Assembly (NCBI GenBank): GCA_029978335.1
Contig: JAPOJQ010000003.1
Span: 51,675 to 115,674, forward strand
Direction of reading: 5' to 3'
Origin: Actinomycetota bacterium
GTDB lineage: Bacteria; Actinomycetota; Acidimicrobiia; Acidimicrobiales; Ilumatobacteraceae
Length of the DNA: 64,000 bases
Numbering within the stretch: position 1 is the first letter of the stretch; each line of letters opens with the position of its first letter. A model generated the notes under the pieces. It was not told the origin of the DNA. It made no database searches and worked only from the letters and a program-made list of their open reading frames with translations. Positions 44,288 through 53,155 of the stretch are shown one piece after another. A program made the translations under genes and the position numbers.

Positions 44288-45198
44288 CGGCGCTCATCGT
44301 CAACTGGGCGGATCGTGAGCGACGGCTCAGCGATCGCGTCAGCGTCCTCGTCGGTGACGACAACGGCGGGTACCCGTCGGGCAACTCGGTGCTGGTTCGG
44401 GGCTCAGGCGAAGCCGTGATCATCGACCCGTCGGTGACCGTCGTGGCGATGGGTGGCGCGCCGGTCAGAGTCGACGCGATGATCACCAGCCACGGCCACG
44501 AAGATCACCTTCCCGGTACCGGACTCTTCACGGACGCACGAGTGCACGTGCACGAGGCCGATCGACATGTGCTCCTCGATCCGGACCACATGCTCGACGC
44601 GTATCAACTCACCGGCCAGGCACGTGACGAGTTCCGGCAAGCGATCATCACTGAGTTCAACTTCGCGGCGCGTCCCGATGCTGAAGGCTTTCACGACGGG
44701 CACGTGTGGTCGCTCGGCGGGGTCGACATCGAAGCGGTTCACCTTCCCGGACACACTGCCGGTCACTCAGGATTTCGCATTTCCGAAGGCGTGTTCTTTC
44801 TCTCGGACATCGACCTCACCGGATTCGGCCCCTACTACGGCGACACCTGGTCGAGCCTCGACGACTTCGAAAACTCGCTGATCAGGGTCCGCGATGAAGA
44901 TGCGGCGTTCTACGTGACCTTTCATCAGAAGGGTGTGATCGAAGGGCGCGAGCGGTTCTTGGAAATGCTGGACGCCTTTCACGCCGTCATCGCTCGCCGG
45001 CATACCAACATGCTCGAGTTCCTCGCCGAGCCGCGCACGATCGCCGAGATGGTGGCGCACCGGTTCGTCTATCGACCGCACGTTCAGATGTCGTTCTGCG
45101 ACTCGATCGAAGGTCGCACCGCCGAGTTACACGTGGCACGGATGCTCGAGCGTGGCGAAGCGGTCGAGGTGGACCCCGGCCGCTACCGAGCAGCCTGA
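44284..45198 (+). CDS. Metallo-beta-lactamase-fold hydrolase
   Basis: 304-aa MBL-fold protein. The metal motif is TSHGHEDHLPG, followed by His in VHLPGHTAGHSGF and Asp in FLSDIDLTGFGPYYGD. About 80 C-terminal residues form a helical domain of the kind common in hydrolases acting on thioesters or glyoxalase-II-like substrates. The substrate is unknown. GTG start overlapping the msrB stop (GTGA). It ends 5 bp from the convergent LLM gene. Confidence 0.85.
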   Translation: MTALIVNWADRERRLSDRVSVLVGDDNGGYPSGNSVLVRGSGEAVIIDPSVTVVAMGGAPVRVDAMITSHGHEDHLPGTGLFTDARVHVHEADRHVLLDPDHMLDAYQLTGQARDEFRQAIITEFNFAARPDAEGFHDGHVWSLGGVDIEAVHLPGHTAGHSGFRISEGVFFLSDIDLTGFGPYYGDTWSSLDDFENSLIRVRDEDAAFYVTFHQKGVIEGRERFLEMLDAFHAVIARRHTNMLEFLAEPRTIAEMVAHRFVYRPHVQMSFCDSIEGRTAELHVARMLERGEAVEVDPGRYRAA

Positions 45199-45203
45199 CG
45201 TCG

Positions 45204-46085
45204 TCAGACCACCGGCTGAACGAGCCCGGTCACCGCATCGCGGTACTCAGCGACACGTCGAAGGTGACCATCCACATCGGTATCGCCGGCGTTGTGGGTG
45301 GCAATCGAGAGATGGGTGCACCCGAGCGCAGCCCACTTCTCGGCGTGGCCACGCCAACGCTCGGCATCACCGCCTGCGTACTGTGCCTGAGCATGGATGG
45401 TGAAGCCGTCCATCGAGCGGCCTGCAGCTGCGCGATGTGAGCGAATTGTCTCGATGCACGCAGCTGATTTTTCATTCGGCGAACCGAGCGGGATCCAACC
45501 GTCACCGAGGCGAGCACACCGCTCAAGTGCAGCAGGTGCCGAACCACCGAAGCTCACGGGGATGGACTTGGCCGGTCTCGGCAGGATGCTCGCGAGCTCC
45601 ATGGTGTGAAACTCGCCGTCGAAGCTGAAGGCATCCTCAGTCCACAGCCGCTTCATGAACACAACCTGCTCCTCGAGCCGAGCTCCCTTGCGATCAAATG
45701 GGGCGCCGAGTGCGTCGTACTCGACCTTGTTCCAGCCGATGCCGACGCCGAGGCGGAACCGGTCGCCCGACAGCATCGCGACCTCAGCCGCCTGCTTCGC
45801 AGCGAGGGCTGCCTGGCGTTGGGGCAGCACCATCACCGAAGTGACGAGCTCAACACGCTGCGTGACTGCGGCGAGAAAGCCGTAGAGCACGAATGGCTCA
45901 TGAAATGCCGTGTCGGAGTCATACGGACCCTTGAAACCACCCGGGCGATCGCGTTTGGCGCCGAGCACATGGTCGTAGACCATCAGATGACCGGCACCGA
46001 GTTCCTCGGCACCTTGGGCGAAGGCACGAATCGCGCCCGGATCAGTACCGATCTCGTGATGTGGGATGACAACGCCGAACTGCAT
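45204..46085 (-). CDS. LLM-class (F420-type) oxidoreductase
   Basis: 293-aa TIM-barrel luciferase-like monooxygenase family protein: MQFGVVIPHHEIGTDPGAIRAFAQGAEELGAGHLMVYDHVLG at the start, LVTSVMVLPQRQAALAAKQAAEVAMLSGDRFRLGVGIGWN in the middle and PVSFGGSAPAALERCARLGDGWIPLG later. The pattern is that of actinobacterial F420-dependent members rather than FMN luciferases, but the cofactor is inferred. The true start is ATG 46085; the 105 residues upstream in the track come from antisense of the DUF2207 gene. Confidence 0.9.
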   Translation of the reverse strand: MQFGVVIPHHEIGTDPGAIRAFAQGAEELGAGHLMVYDHVLGAKRDRPGGFKGPYDSDTAFHEPFVLYGFLAAVTQRVELVTSVMVLPQRQAALAAKQAAEVAMLSGDRFRLGVGIGWNKVEYDALGAPFDRKGARLEEQVVFMKRLWTEDAFSFDGEFHTMELASILPRPAKSIPVSFGGSAPAALERCARLGDGWIPLGSPNEKSAACIETIRSHRAAAGRSMDGFTIHAQAQYAGGDAERWRGHAEKWAALGCTHLSIATHNAGDTDVDGHLRRVAEYRDAVTGLVQPVV

Positions 46086-46113
46086 TCGTGAAGGTTCGCA
46101 GATCAGCCCCGCT

Positions 46114-47862
46114 TCACCACGATCCCGAGCTGCCGCCGCCACCGCCGCCACCAGCACCGCCGCCGCCACCACCTCCACTCCCCGACGACGATGGGGCTGT
46201 GGTGGCCGATGAGAAGTGGCTGTAGTGATGGTGCATGTACGCCGTTGATGACACGGTGGACAGGACTGCGGCGTTGCCAAGCGAACGAGCCGCACCTTCC
46301 CAGGCTTCTGCCTCGCCAAGGGCTGCAGCCCACGCCGTGTACTCGCGTAGGACACCGCGATCGAGCGCCTCTTGCACGTGTCGTCCCTCACTTGCGGCAA
46401 GGAACCGCCGGAACGACTCAGTCGACAGAAAGGCTGCCGACCCCGCCGCCGTACGCGACGCCGTGTCGCCCGACACGCGTATCAGCGTTGAGATCGACGC
46501 AACGATGACCGCCACCAACGCCATCACCACGACGTTGCCCGCAATAGGGGCTACCGGACCGCCCGAGGTCGTCGCGATGAACGAACCGACGACCGCCGTC
46601 GTCGCCAAGATGACCGCAGCGAGGATCGCCAACAGATCGACTCGGCCGGATTGACGGCGGAGCGGTTTGGTCCACCATTGACGCGCCGTCACCCGATCAT
46701 TCAGTGCGCTGCGGATCGTCGACCAGGTCGCTGCGAAGGTGGCGTCATAACCGTTTCCAACCGTTCGTGGTGAGCCTCCGGGAAGGAGAAGCGACAACAG
46801 CGGCTCATCGACAACGTCAGCAGATGCACGAGACTCACCCGAGCGGATCACCGTGTCGGAGCCGTCTTCGACGATGTCGAGCACACCTGAGCCAAGCTGC
46901 GTCGAAAGCCACGCCGACACCGTGGTGTTACCAATTCCCTCGTCGAGTACAACGCGCCCTTCCCAAGGCGACACCCCCGCCGGTGGAGCGAATTCGATCG
47001 TCGCCATCGCCATGAGTTCATCGTCAGTCACGCGCGCAGTTGGCGCTCCCGCAACAGGAAAGGCCGCACCGGCCGCATCCAGCGCAGCAACCTCATTCGA
47101 CCCTGAACGAAGTGCCCACCTCACAATGAGCATGCTCGAACCCAATGTTGCAATCACGATGAGTAAGGCTCGCCACCATGTCGTTGCCTGTTCCCCCGGT
47201 GGGAACGGATCCCCTGGATCAACATCGACCATCGAGCCGGTGAACGCCACCTGCCCTGACACGTTGATGCCGTCGCCTACAGCAAGCGGCTCGACCACCA
47301 CGTGCTGGCCGGTGTCGTTGTCGACCAGCGCACATCCGCCCACATCGCCCCAGTCACCAACCGAACACAGTGCGTCGTTGAGGCGAAAGCCATTCAGCAC
47401 CACGGTGAAACGCCCAGTCTCAAGCGCTTCGCCGGGATCGATCACCGACAGATCAAAGGAACGTCCTTCTCGAAGATCGGCGAACGGCAGCGTGTACGCC
47501 AGCACGAAACGATGCCGACCTGACACCGTCACATCTGGGTCACCAACACGAATCACGTAATCGGTCCCCTCGGGATACGAACTCACCTCAGACGAGACGG
47601 TCGACGAGTAGGCCGCGACGTCGACGGGCCCACCAAAGTCAGTACGCAACACACGCTCGTATCCGTGGCGATCGGTCGTACCGAAGTCGATGTCGACATA
47701 CTCGGTGACACGCACGCCACCATCGTCAGCTGGTTCGTAAACGACGGTCTTGGCATCAAAACGCTCGGGGCGTCCTGGAACACCAACGACTCCCATCGCC
47801 GCAAGGCCACCAACGATGACCGTCACGATCAGCGCTGGTACCAACCGACGAAGTACACCCAT
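46114..47862 (-). CDS. DUF2207 membrane protein with Gly/Ser-rich C-terminus
   Basis: 582 aa. An N-terminal signal anchor (LVPALIVTVIVGGLAAMGVVG), then an extracytoplasmic DUF2207 beta domain (about 30-220: VYEPADDGGVRVTEYVDIDF, DYVIRVGDPDVTVSGRHRFVLAYTL), a membrane helix near 230-250, a cytoplasmic winged-helix-like region, two more helices (LLAILAAVILATTAVVGSFI, VVVMALVAVIVASISTLI) and a tail rich in Gly and Ser. This matches the widespread DUF2207 membrane family of unknown function. TAGGGT lies 7 bp before the ATG on the minus strand. It is divergent from gpmA. Confidence 0.88.
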   Translation of the reverse strand: MGVLRRLVPALIVTVIVGGLAAMGVVGVPGRPERFDAKTVVYEPADDGGVRVTEYVDIDFGTTDRHGYERVLRTDFGGPVDVAAYSSTVSSEVSSYPEGTDYVIRVGDPDVTVSGRHRFVLAYTLPFADLREGRSFDLSVIDPGEALETGRFTVVLNGFRLNDALCSVGDWGDVGGCALVDNDTGQHVVVEPLAVGDGINVSGQVAFTGSMVDVDPGDPFPPGEQATTWWRALLIVIATLGSSMLIVRWALRSGSNEVAALDAAGAAFPVAGAPTARVTDDELMAMATIEFAPPAGVSPWEGRVVLDEGIGNTTVSAWLSTQLGSGVLDIVEDGSDTVIRSGESRASADVVDEPLLSLLLPGGSPRTVGNGYDATFAATWSTIRSALNDRVTARQWWTKPLRRQSGRVDLLAILAAVILATTAVVGSFIATTSGGPVAPIAGNVVVMALVAVIVASISTLIRVSGDTASRTAAGSAAFLSTESFRRFLAASEGRHVQEALDRGVLREYTAWAAALGEAEAWEGAARSLGNAAVLSTVSSTAYMHHHYSHFSSATTAPSSSGSGGGGGGGAGGGGGGGSSGSW

Positions 47863-47869
47863 ACCGACG

Positions 47870-47899
47870 ACCCTAGAACATGCGCGATCGGCCTACGAT
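47870..47899. promoter_or_regulatory. Divergent -10 elements for DUF2207 gene and gpmA
   Basis: TAGGGT (minus, 47875-47870) ends 7 bp before the DUF2207 ATG; TACGAT (plus, 47894-47899) ends 6 bp before the gpmA ATG. The whole intergenic gap is 43 bp. Confidence 0.5.
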
Positions 47900-47905
47900 C
47901 GGCAC

Positions 47906-48658
47906 ATGCCCGGCACCCTCGTCATCTTGCGTCACGGTCAGAGCGAATGGAACCGACTCAACTTGTTCACCGGATGGCATGACGTCGAACTCACCGATCA
48001 AGGACGCGCTGAGGCATCACAAGCAGGCCGAACCATGGCGGACGCGGGGCTGCGCTTCGACACCAGCCACACCTCGCTGCTCACCCGGGCTGTCGTCACA
48101 CAGAACCTTGCACTCGAGGCAATGGGACAGCCGTGGCTGCCCGTCGAGCGTCACTGGCGTCTCAACGAACGCCATTACGGCGCGCTCCAAGGGCTCGACA
48201 AGGTTGCGACCACCGAGCGCCACGGACCTGAGCAGACCTACATCTGGCGCCGCAGTTTCGATGTGCCACCGCCGCCGGTCGAGATGACGAGCCCGGAACA
48301 CCCAGCGAGCGACGATCGCTATCGACTGCTCCCGCCCGACCTGCTGCCGGCAACCGAATGTTTGCGCGACGTCGTGGAACGGGTGCTCCCTTACTGGTAC
48401 GACCGGATCGCGCCACAGTTACTCGCCGGCCTCAACGTTCTCGTCACCGCCCACGGCAACAGTCTTCGAGCACTTCTCATGCACCTTGAACACGTGTCAG
48501 CCGACGACATCGCCGAAGTCAACATTCCCACTGGTGTTCCGCGCCGCTACACCTTCGATGATGCGCTTGGCGTGACCGACGCGACCTACCTCGGCGACCC
48601 CGAACAGATCGCTGCGGCCATCGCTCACGTCGCTGGTCAAGCGGGCACCTCACACTGA
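47906..48658 (+). CDS. gpmA: 2,3-bisphosphoglycerate-dependent phosphoglycerate mutase
   Basis: 250-aa dPGM catalysing 3-phosphoglycerate to 2-phosphoglycerate. LVILRHGQSEWNRLNLFTGWHDVELTDQG carries the phospho-accepting His10; ERHYGALQGLDK and VLVTAHGNSLRALLMHLE with the second His are intact. The length fits the family. ATG 47906 is supported by the -10 element 6 bp before it; the track's 52-residue extension lies in the divergent gene. Confidence 0.96.
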   Translation: MPGTLVILRHGQSEWNRLNLFTGWHDVELTDQGRAEASQAGRTMADAGLRFDTSHTSLLTRAVVTQNLALEAMGQPWLPVERHWRLNERHYGALQGLDKVATTERHGPEQTYIWRRSFDVPPPPVEMTSPEHPASDDRYRLLPPDLLPATECLRDVVERVLPYWYDRIAPQLLAGLNVLVTAHGNSLRALLMHLEHVSADDIAEVNIPTGVPRRYTFDDALGVTDATYLGDPEQIAAAIAHVAGQAGTSH

Positions 48659-48660
48659 TC

Positions 48661-48666
48661 TACGAT
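48661..48666 (+). promoter_or_regulatory. -10 element (TACGAT) of the cNMP-domain gene
   Basis: TACGAT starts 2 bp after the gpmA stop and ends 9 bp before ATG 48676. Confidence 0.4.
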
Positions 48667-48675
48667 CCTGCGCCC

Positions 48676-49101
48676 ATGGGGAGCACCAAGGATCATCTGA
48701 CACATTTGGGGAGCGTGCCGATCTTCTCGGCGTGCACGCAGCGCGAACTGCAGCGCATCGCCAAAGCCGGCACCGACGTCACCATGACCGCCGGGTCGAT
48801 CATCATCGACCAAGGCCAAACCGGGCGAGAAGCCTTCGTCGTGATGTCGGGCACCGTCACCGTGAAGCGCAACGGACGCAAAGTTGCGACGCTCGGGCCC
48901 GGTTCAATCGTCGGAGAACTCTCACTGCTCGATCATGGCCCGCGCACCGCAACGGTCACTTGTGACACCGACTGTGAGCTGTTCGTGCTCGACCAGCGGC
49001 ACTTCACCGGCGTGATCGATGAGGTCCCATCGATCGGGACAAAGGTGCTCGCTCACCTCGCTGGAGTGGTGCGTGAACTCGATCGGCAGTACTTCGGCTG
49101 A
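48676..49101 (+). CDS. Cyclic-nucleotide-binding (Crp-like sensor) domain protein
   Basis: 141 aa consisting of a single cNMP-binding beta-barrel: IIIDQGQTGREAFVVMSGTVTVKRNGRKVATLGPGSIVGELSLLDHGPRTATVTCDTDCELFVLDQRHF. The phosphate-binding cassette GELSLLDHGPRTATV is near canonical, so cyclic-nucleotide binding is plausible. There is no DNA-binding domain or membrane part, so it is a stand-alone sensor module. It lies 25 bp upstream of the EtfD-like gene, which has its own -10, so they may or may not be linked in function. Confidence 0.88.
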   Translation: MGSTKDHLTHLGSVPIFSACTQRELQRIAKAGTDVTMTAGSIIIDQGQTGREAFVVMSGTVTVKRNGRKVATLGPGSIVGELSLLDHGPRTATVTCDTDCELFVLDQRHFTGVIDEVPSIGTKVLAHLAGVVRELDRQYFG

Positions 49102-49111
49102 CCCAGCGAAG

Positions 49112-49117
49112 TAGCGT
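49112..49117 (+). promoter_or_regulatory. -10 element (TAGCGT) of the EtfD-like gene
   Basis: TAGCGT ends 9 bp before the ATG at 49127. Confidence 0.4.
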
Positions 49118-49126
49118 GGGGGCGTC

Positions 49127-51382
49127 ATGGCTACGCAGACGGACTCCACCGCACCCGACACCGAAAAGCGGTTTAAGCCGCATCAGTTGTCGCTCGCACT
49201 CGGCATCGGCATGGGTGTGTTCATCATGCTCTCGGGCGTATTGCCCCAGATCACGCACTGGCACAACGAGAATGAGGTGCACCGCACCGTCTTCGGCAAC
49301 ATCCCCGGGCCGATCCAGATCGCCTTCTATACGGTGATTCCAGCGATGGTCGTGTGGGGCGCGTTCCGCTTCGCCGACCGCATGAAGAACTGGGAACGCG
49401 GCACGATCGCCAAGCGCCGTACCACGGCGAAGAACGCCAAGCGTCGCGCCGCTGACTTCCGAGCCGGTGTCTACATGCGCACGCTGCTGCGTGATTCCGC
49501 AGCCGGATTGATGCACTCGATGATCTACTTCGGCTTCTTGGTGTTGATGGGTGTGACCACGGTGCTCGAGATCGACCACCAGATGCCCGAAAGTCTGAAG
49601 TTCCTCCACGGCACGACCTACAAGGCGTACGCATTTGTGGGCGACCTGGCCGGCACGGTCTTCACCCTCGGCGTGATCTGGGCGATCGTTCGTCGTTACA
49701 TCCAGCGCCCGTACCGCATCCGGATCAAGACCAAGCCGGAGCACGCCGTCATCCTCGGCACCTTCCTCGCGATCGGTGTGACCGGATTCGTTGCCGAAGG
49801 GTTCCGCATCGCCGTCGAGGGCATGCCCGACTACGAGAAGTTCTCGTTCATCGGCTACCCGCTCGCCACCTGGTTCGACGGCCTCTCAGCCGGTGCGATC
49901 AGCACATGGCACCAGTGGATGTGGCTTGGCCACGTGGCGAGTTTCGTGGTGTTCTTGGCGATCCTGCCAGTGACGATGCTGCGTCACGTGTTCACCTCGC
50001 CCCTCAACATGTATCTGCGCGACAAGGACCGCCCGAAGGGCGCCATGAAGCCGATGCCGAACCTGATGGAAACCGAACTCGAGAGTTTCGGTGCGTCGGT
50101 GGTCGAAGACTTCACCTGGAAGCAACTGCTCGACACCGATGCCTGCACCATGTGCGGGCGTTGCACGAGCGTGTGCCCCGCGCATGCCACTGGCAAGCCG
50201 CTCGACCCGCGTGAAATCGTGCTGAAGACCGGTGAGGTGATGGCCGCTACGGGCAACCCGCGCGTGTCGCCGCCACTGGGCACCGATGCCGAGATCACGA
50301 TTGGTGCCAACAGCCTCTTTGAGCGAATCACGGCTGAAGAGATCTGGTCGTGCACGTCGTGCAAGGCGTGCGATGAGATCTGTCCGGTCAACATCGAAAT
50401 CCTCGACAAGATCCTCGACATGCGGCGCTACCTGTCGCTCATGGAGTCGAACTTCCCGGCCGAACTGGGCAACGCCTACCGAGCCATGGAGAACCAAGGC
50501 AACCCGTGGGGTATGAACCAGGGTGAGCGCGCCGACTGGGCCGATGGCCTCGACGGTGTGACCGTGGTCGATCCGGGCGAGCCGATCACCGCCGAGTACC
50601 TCTATTGGGTCGGCTGCGCAGGCTCGTTCGACGACAAGAACAAGAAGGTCACTCAGTCGATGGCGAAGCTGTTGCGCCGTGCGGGAATCGATGTGGCGAT
50701 TCTCGGGCCGAGCGAAATGTGCACCGGCGATTCCGCACGTCGCTCCGGCAACGAGTACCTGTTCCAGATGTTGGCGATGCCGAACATCGAGATGTTGAAC
50801 GGCATGGGTGTGAAGAAGATCATCACCCAGTGCCCGCACTGCTTCAACACGCTCGAGAACGAGTACCCACAGCTCGGCGGCAACTACGAGGTGGTGCACC
50901 ACACGCAGCTGCTCGAGCAACTGATCGCCGATGGCCGTCTCGACGTGTCGCAAGCCACGCTTGAGGAGCGGATCACCTATCACGACTCGTGCTACCTCGG
51001 TCGGCACAACGATGTCTACATGGCACCCCGCAAGGTGGTCGGTTCGATCAAGGGCATCGAGATCGTCGAGATGCCACGCAACGGCACCAAGGGCATGTGC
51101 TGTGGCGCCGGTGGTGCTCGCATGTGGATGGAAGAATCCATCGGCACCAAGGTGAACGATGAACGGGCCCGTGAGGCCCTCTCGACAGGCGCTACCCGCA
51201 TCGCCACGGCGTGCCCGTTCTGCTACATCATGATGGACGACGGCGCGAAGGCTGCCGGCGCCGACGAGGACACCGTGAAGGTGGCTGACCTTGCCATCCA
51301 CCTGCTCGATGCGATCGAAGCCGGCGACCGGCGTATGGACGATCCCGATGCGCCGCTCAATGTGCCGGTCTCAACCGACTGA
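49127..51382 (+). CDS. EtfD-like membrane (Fe-S) oxidoreductase, HdrD/NarI-fusion type
   Basis: 751 aa. Residues about 20-300 hold several membrane helices with His residues in a NarI-like cytochrome b domain (GIGMGVFIMLSGVLPQITHWHN, LMHSMIYFGFLVLMG, WHQWMWLGHVASFVVFLA). Two [4Fe-4S] motifs follow (CTMCGRCTSVCPAHATGKPLDP; CTSCKACDEICPVNIE), then two CCG domains (ITQCPHCFNTLENEYP; MCCGAGGARMWMEE). This is the layout of mycobacterial EtfD (Rv0338c), which passes electrons from ETF to the quinone pool in fatty-acid oxidation. The many acyl-CoA dehydrogenases in the window fit that role (inference). It ends exactly where the convergent pheA ends. Confidence 0.88.
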   Translation: MATQTDSTAPDTEKRFKPHQLSLALGIGMGVFIMLSGVLPQITHWHNENEVHRTVFGNIPGPIQIAFYTVIPAMVVWGAFRFADRMKNWERGTIAKRRTTAKNAKRRAADFRAGVYMRTLLRDSAAGLMHSMIYFGFLVLMGVTTVLEIDHQMPESLKFLHGTTYKAYAFVGDLAGTVFTLGVIWAIVRRYIQRPYRIRIKTKPEHAVILGTFLAIGVTGFVAEGFRIAVEGMPDYEKFSFIGYPLATWFDGLSAGAISTWHQWMWLGHVASFVVFLAILPVTMLRHVFTSPLNMYLRDKDRPKGAMKPMPNLMETELESFGASVVEDFTWKQLLDTDACTMCGRCTSVCPAHATGKPLDPREIVLKTGEVMAATGNPRVSPPLGTDAEITIGANSLFERITAEEIWSCTSCKACDEICPVNIEILDKILDMRRYLSLMESNFPAELGNAYRAMENQGNPWGMNQGERADWADGLDGVTVVDPGEPITAEYLYWVGCAGSFDDKNKKVTQSMAKLLRRAGIDVAILGPSEMCTGDSARRSGNEYLFQMLAMPNIEMLNGMGVKKIITQCPHCFNTLENEYPQLGGNYEVVHHTQLLEQLIADGRLDVSQATLEERITYHDSCYLGRHNDVYMAPRKVVGSIKGIEIVEMPRNGTKGMCCGAGGARMWMEESIGTKVNDERAREALSTGATRIATACPFCYIMMDDGAKAAGADEDTVKVADLAIHLLDAIEAGDRRMDDPDAPLNVPVSTD

Positions 51383-52345
51383 TCAGTTGATCCGCTGACG
51401 GATCTGATCGATCCAGTCGTCGGCCTGGCGCCAGCGCTCATCAGCATGGGCGCGCACCTCGTGCGCTTCCGAATCAGCACGCGGCCATGAGCCGAACCAT
51501 TTCACCGACGCTTGCTTGGCATGCAGCGATCGCATCGTGTCGGCCATCAGGTCGTCGCCAACATGTCCTTCAGCAAGGATGATGAAGCAGTACTCGCCAA
51601 GTCCACCGTGCTTGATCGGACGCGAGATCAGGTTCGACAGGTTGATCCGGCGAGCGGCGAACTCTTGGAGAATCGAAATCAAGCTGCCCGGCTCATCGGC
51701 ACGTTGAAACACGACGAGTCCAGTTCGATCGTGCCCTGACGGGGCGGGAACGCCATCGCGCGACACCACGACGAAGCGGGTCTGATTACCAGATTCGTCC
51801 TCAATATCGGCCGCAAGCACCTCGAGGCCATACAACTCGGCCGCCACCCTTGGGGCGATTGCGGCAAGCCCTGAAGCACCGTCGTCGGCCACCGACTTCG
51901 CTGCACCGGCCGTTGACGTCGCCGCGCGGATGATGGCGTTCGGCAGGTGTTCACGCAAGAAGCGGTGGCATTGGGCGGTGGCAATGGGAATCGACACCAC
52001 ATCGGTGATGTCATCCATGGTGGTGCCCGCCGGCGCTGCGAGGCAGAGGTGAATATCGAGCACCACCTCACGGGTGATGACGAGATCGTGATCGAAGGCC
52101 AATGCGTCGAGGGTGAAGTTGACCATGCCCTCGATCGAGTTCTCAATCGGCACGAAACCAAGATCGACCTCGCCACTCGACACCGCGTCAAGCACATCGG
52201 GCACGGTGCGCAACGGGATCAACTCGGCAACAGCAAGGTCAGCCTGGGTGCGAAGGGCCTGCTCGGTGAACGTGCCAAACGGCCCGAAGAACGCGACGCG
52301 TTGAGCGGCGGTACTCGGTCGGTTGTCGTTGTTGGCGGTGTTCAC
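51383..52345 (-). CDS. pheA: Prephenate dehydratase
   Basis: 320-aa monofunctional prephenate dehydratase of phenylalanine synthesis. The PDT domain starts VAFFGPFGTFTEQAL and includes FVPIENSIEGMVNFTLDAL and GNQTRFVVVSRD with the catalytic Thr. The ACT domain GSLISILQEFAARRINLSNLISRPIKHGGLGEYCFII mediates feedback binding of Phe. GTG 52345 is the start, 7 bp behind a TAGCCT -10; the 170 residues upstream in the track are antisense to larB. A tail of about 40 residues after the ACT domain is Trp-rich. Confidence 0.94.
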   Translation of the reverse strand: MNTANNDNRPSTAAQRVAFFGPFGTFTEQALRTQADLAVAELIPLRTVPDVLDAVSSGEVDLGFVPIENSIEGMVNFTLDALAFDHDLVITREVVLDIHLCLAAPAGTTMDDITDVVSIPIATAQCHRFLREHLPNAIIRAATSTAGAAKSVADDGASGLAAIAPRVAAELYGLEVLAADIEDESGNQTRFVVVSRDGVPAPSGHDRTGLVVFQRADEPGSLISILQEFAARRINLSNLISRPIKHGGLGEYCFIILAEGHVGDDLMADTMRSLHAKQASVKWFGSWPRADSEAHEVRAHADERWRQADDWIDQIRQRIN

Positions 52346-52352
52346 TCGGGCA

Positions 52353-52358
52353 AGGCTA
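52353..52358 (-). promoter_or_regulatory. -10 element (TAGCCT) of pheA
   Basis: On the minus strand TAGCCT ends 7 bp before the GTG at 52345. The divergent larB starts 49 bp away and has only a near match (CACGAT, 6 bp before its ATG). Confidence 0.45.
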
Positions 52359-52393
52359 GGGGCAGTGGCTCGTCGGCGTGCCACGATGTGCAA

Positions 52394-53155
52394 ATGGATG
52401 CAGCCGCTCTCACCGACTTGGTCGAGGCGATTCGTGCTGGCACGGTGACCGCTGAGGAGGCCGTAGCCCAACTCCGAAGGTTGCCCTTTGTTGATGTTGG
52501 CGACGCGCTCGTCGACCATCATCGATCGCTCCGCCAAGGAATGCCCGAGGCCGTGTACGGACCCGGCAAGAGCCCAGAGCAGTGCGTGGCCATCGTTGGT
52601 GAACTGCTCGCGCACGACGACGGGGCGGTGTTGTTGACCCGTGCATCCGATGCACAGGTCAAGGCCGTGCGAGCTGTGTATGACGACCGCTTCGCAGCTG
52701 AGTGCGCTGCAGGATGCGTGCTCTACCGGGCGCCGCAGCCACGCCAACCACAACCCCGGATCCTTGTAGTCACCGCCGGAACCGCTGATGTGCCCGTGGC
52801 AGACGAGGCGGTGTTCACCCTTCGCGCTCACGGGGTTGTTGCTGACCGTCTCCACGATGTTGGTGTGGCCGGGTTACACCGACTGCTCGCCCATGTGGAC
52901 CGTGTGACGGCCGCCGATGCCGTCATTGTCATCGCCGGAATGGAAGGCGCCTTGGCCAGCGTGGTCGGTGGGCTCGCTGCGGGGCCGGTGGTCGCGGTGC
53001 CAACGTCGGTCGGGTATGGCGCAGGCCTCGAAGGTGTCACCGCATTGCTCGCTATGCACGCGAGTTGTGCGTCGGGCGTGAGCGTGGTCGGCATCGACAA
53101 CGGTTTTGGTGCGGCCATCGCAGTGATCCGCATGTTGACCCTGGTGGAACGATGA
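52394..53155 (+). CDS. larB: Nickel-pincer cofactor biosynthesis protein LarB
   Basis: 253-aa PurE-like carboxylase that carboxylates and hydrolyses NaAD to pyridinium-3,5-biscarboxylate mononucleotide, the first step of the nickel-pincer cofactor. The N-terminal stretch LRRLPFVDVGDALVDHHRSLRQGMPEAVYGPGKSPEQ is the LarB signature; the PurE-type half has VVTAGTADVPVADEAVFTLRAHG and VIVIAGMEGALASVVGGLAAGPVVAVPTSVGYG. ATG 52394 is chosen; the track begins inside pheA. Coupled to larC by an ATGA overlap. Confidence 0.93.
   Translation: MDAAALTDLVEAIRAGTVTAEEAVAQLRRLPFVDVGDALVDHHRSLRQGMPEAVYGPGKSPEQCVAIVGELLAHDDGAVLLTRASDAQVKAVRAVYDDRFAAECAAGCVLYRAPQPRQPQPRILVVTAGTADVPVADEAVFTLRAHGVVADRLHDVGVAGLHRLLAHVDRVTAADAVIVIAGMEGALASVVGGLAAGPVVAVPTSVGYGAGLEGVTALLAMHASCASGVSVVGIDNGFGAAIAVIRMLTLVER

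Noticed and set aside
49886-51301. 471-aa ORF antisense to the EtfD-like gene
   Set aside because: The opposite strand has clear Fe-S and CCG motifs; the antisense product is His/Arg/Val-rich without recognisable structure.
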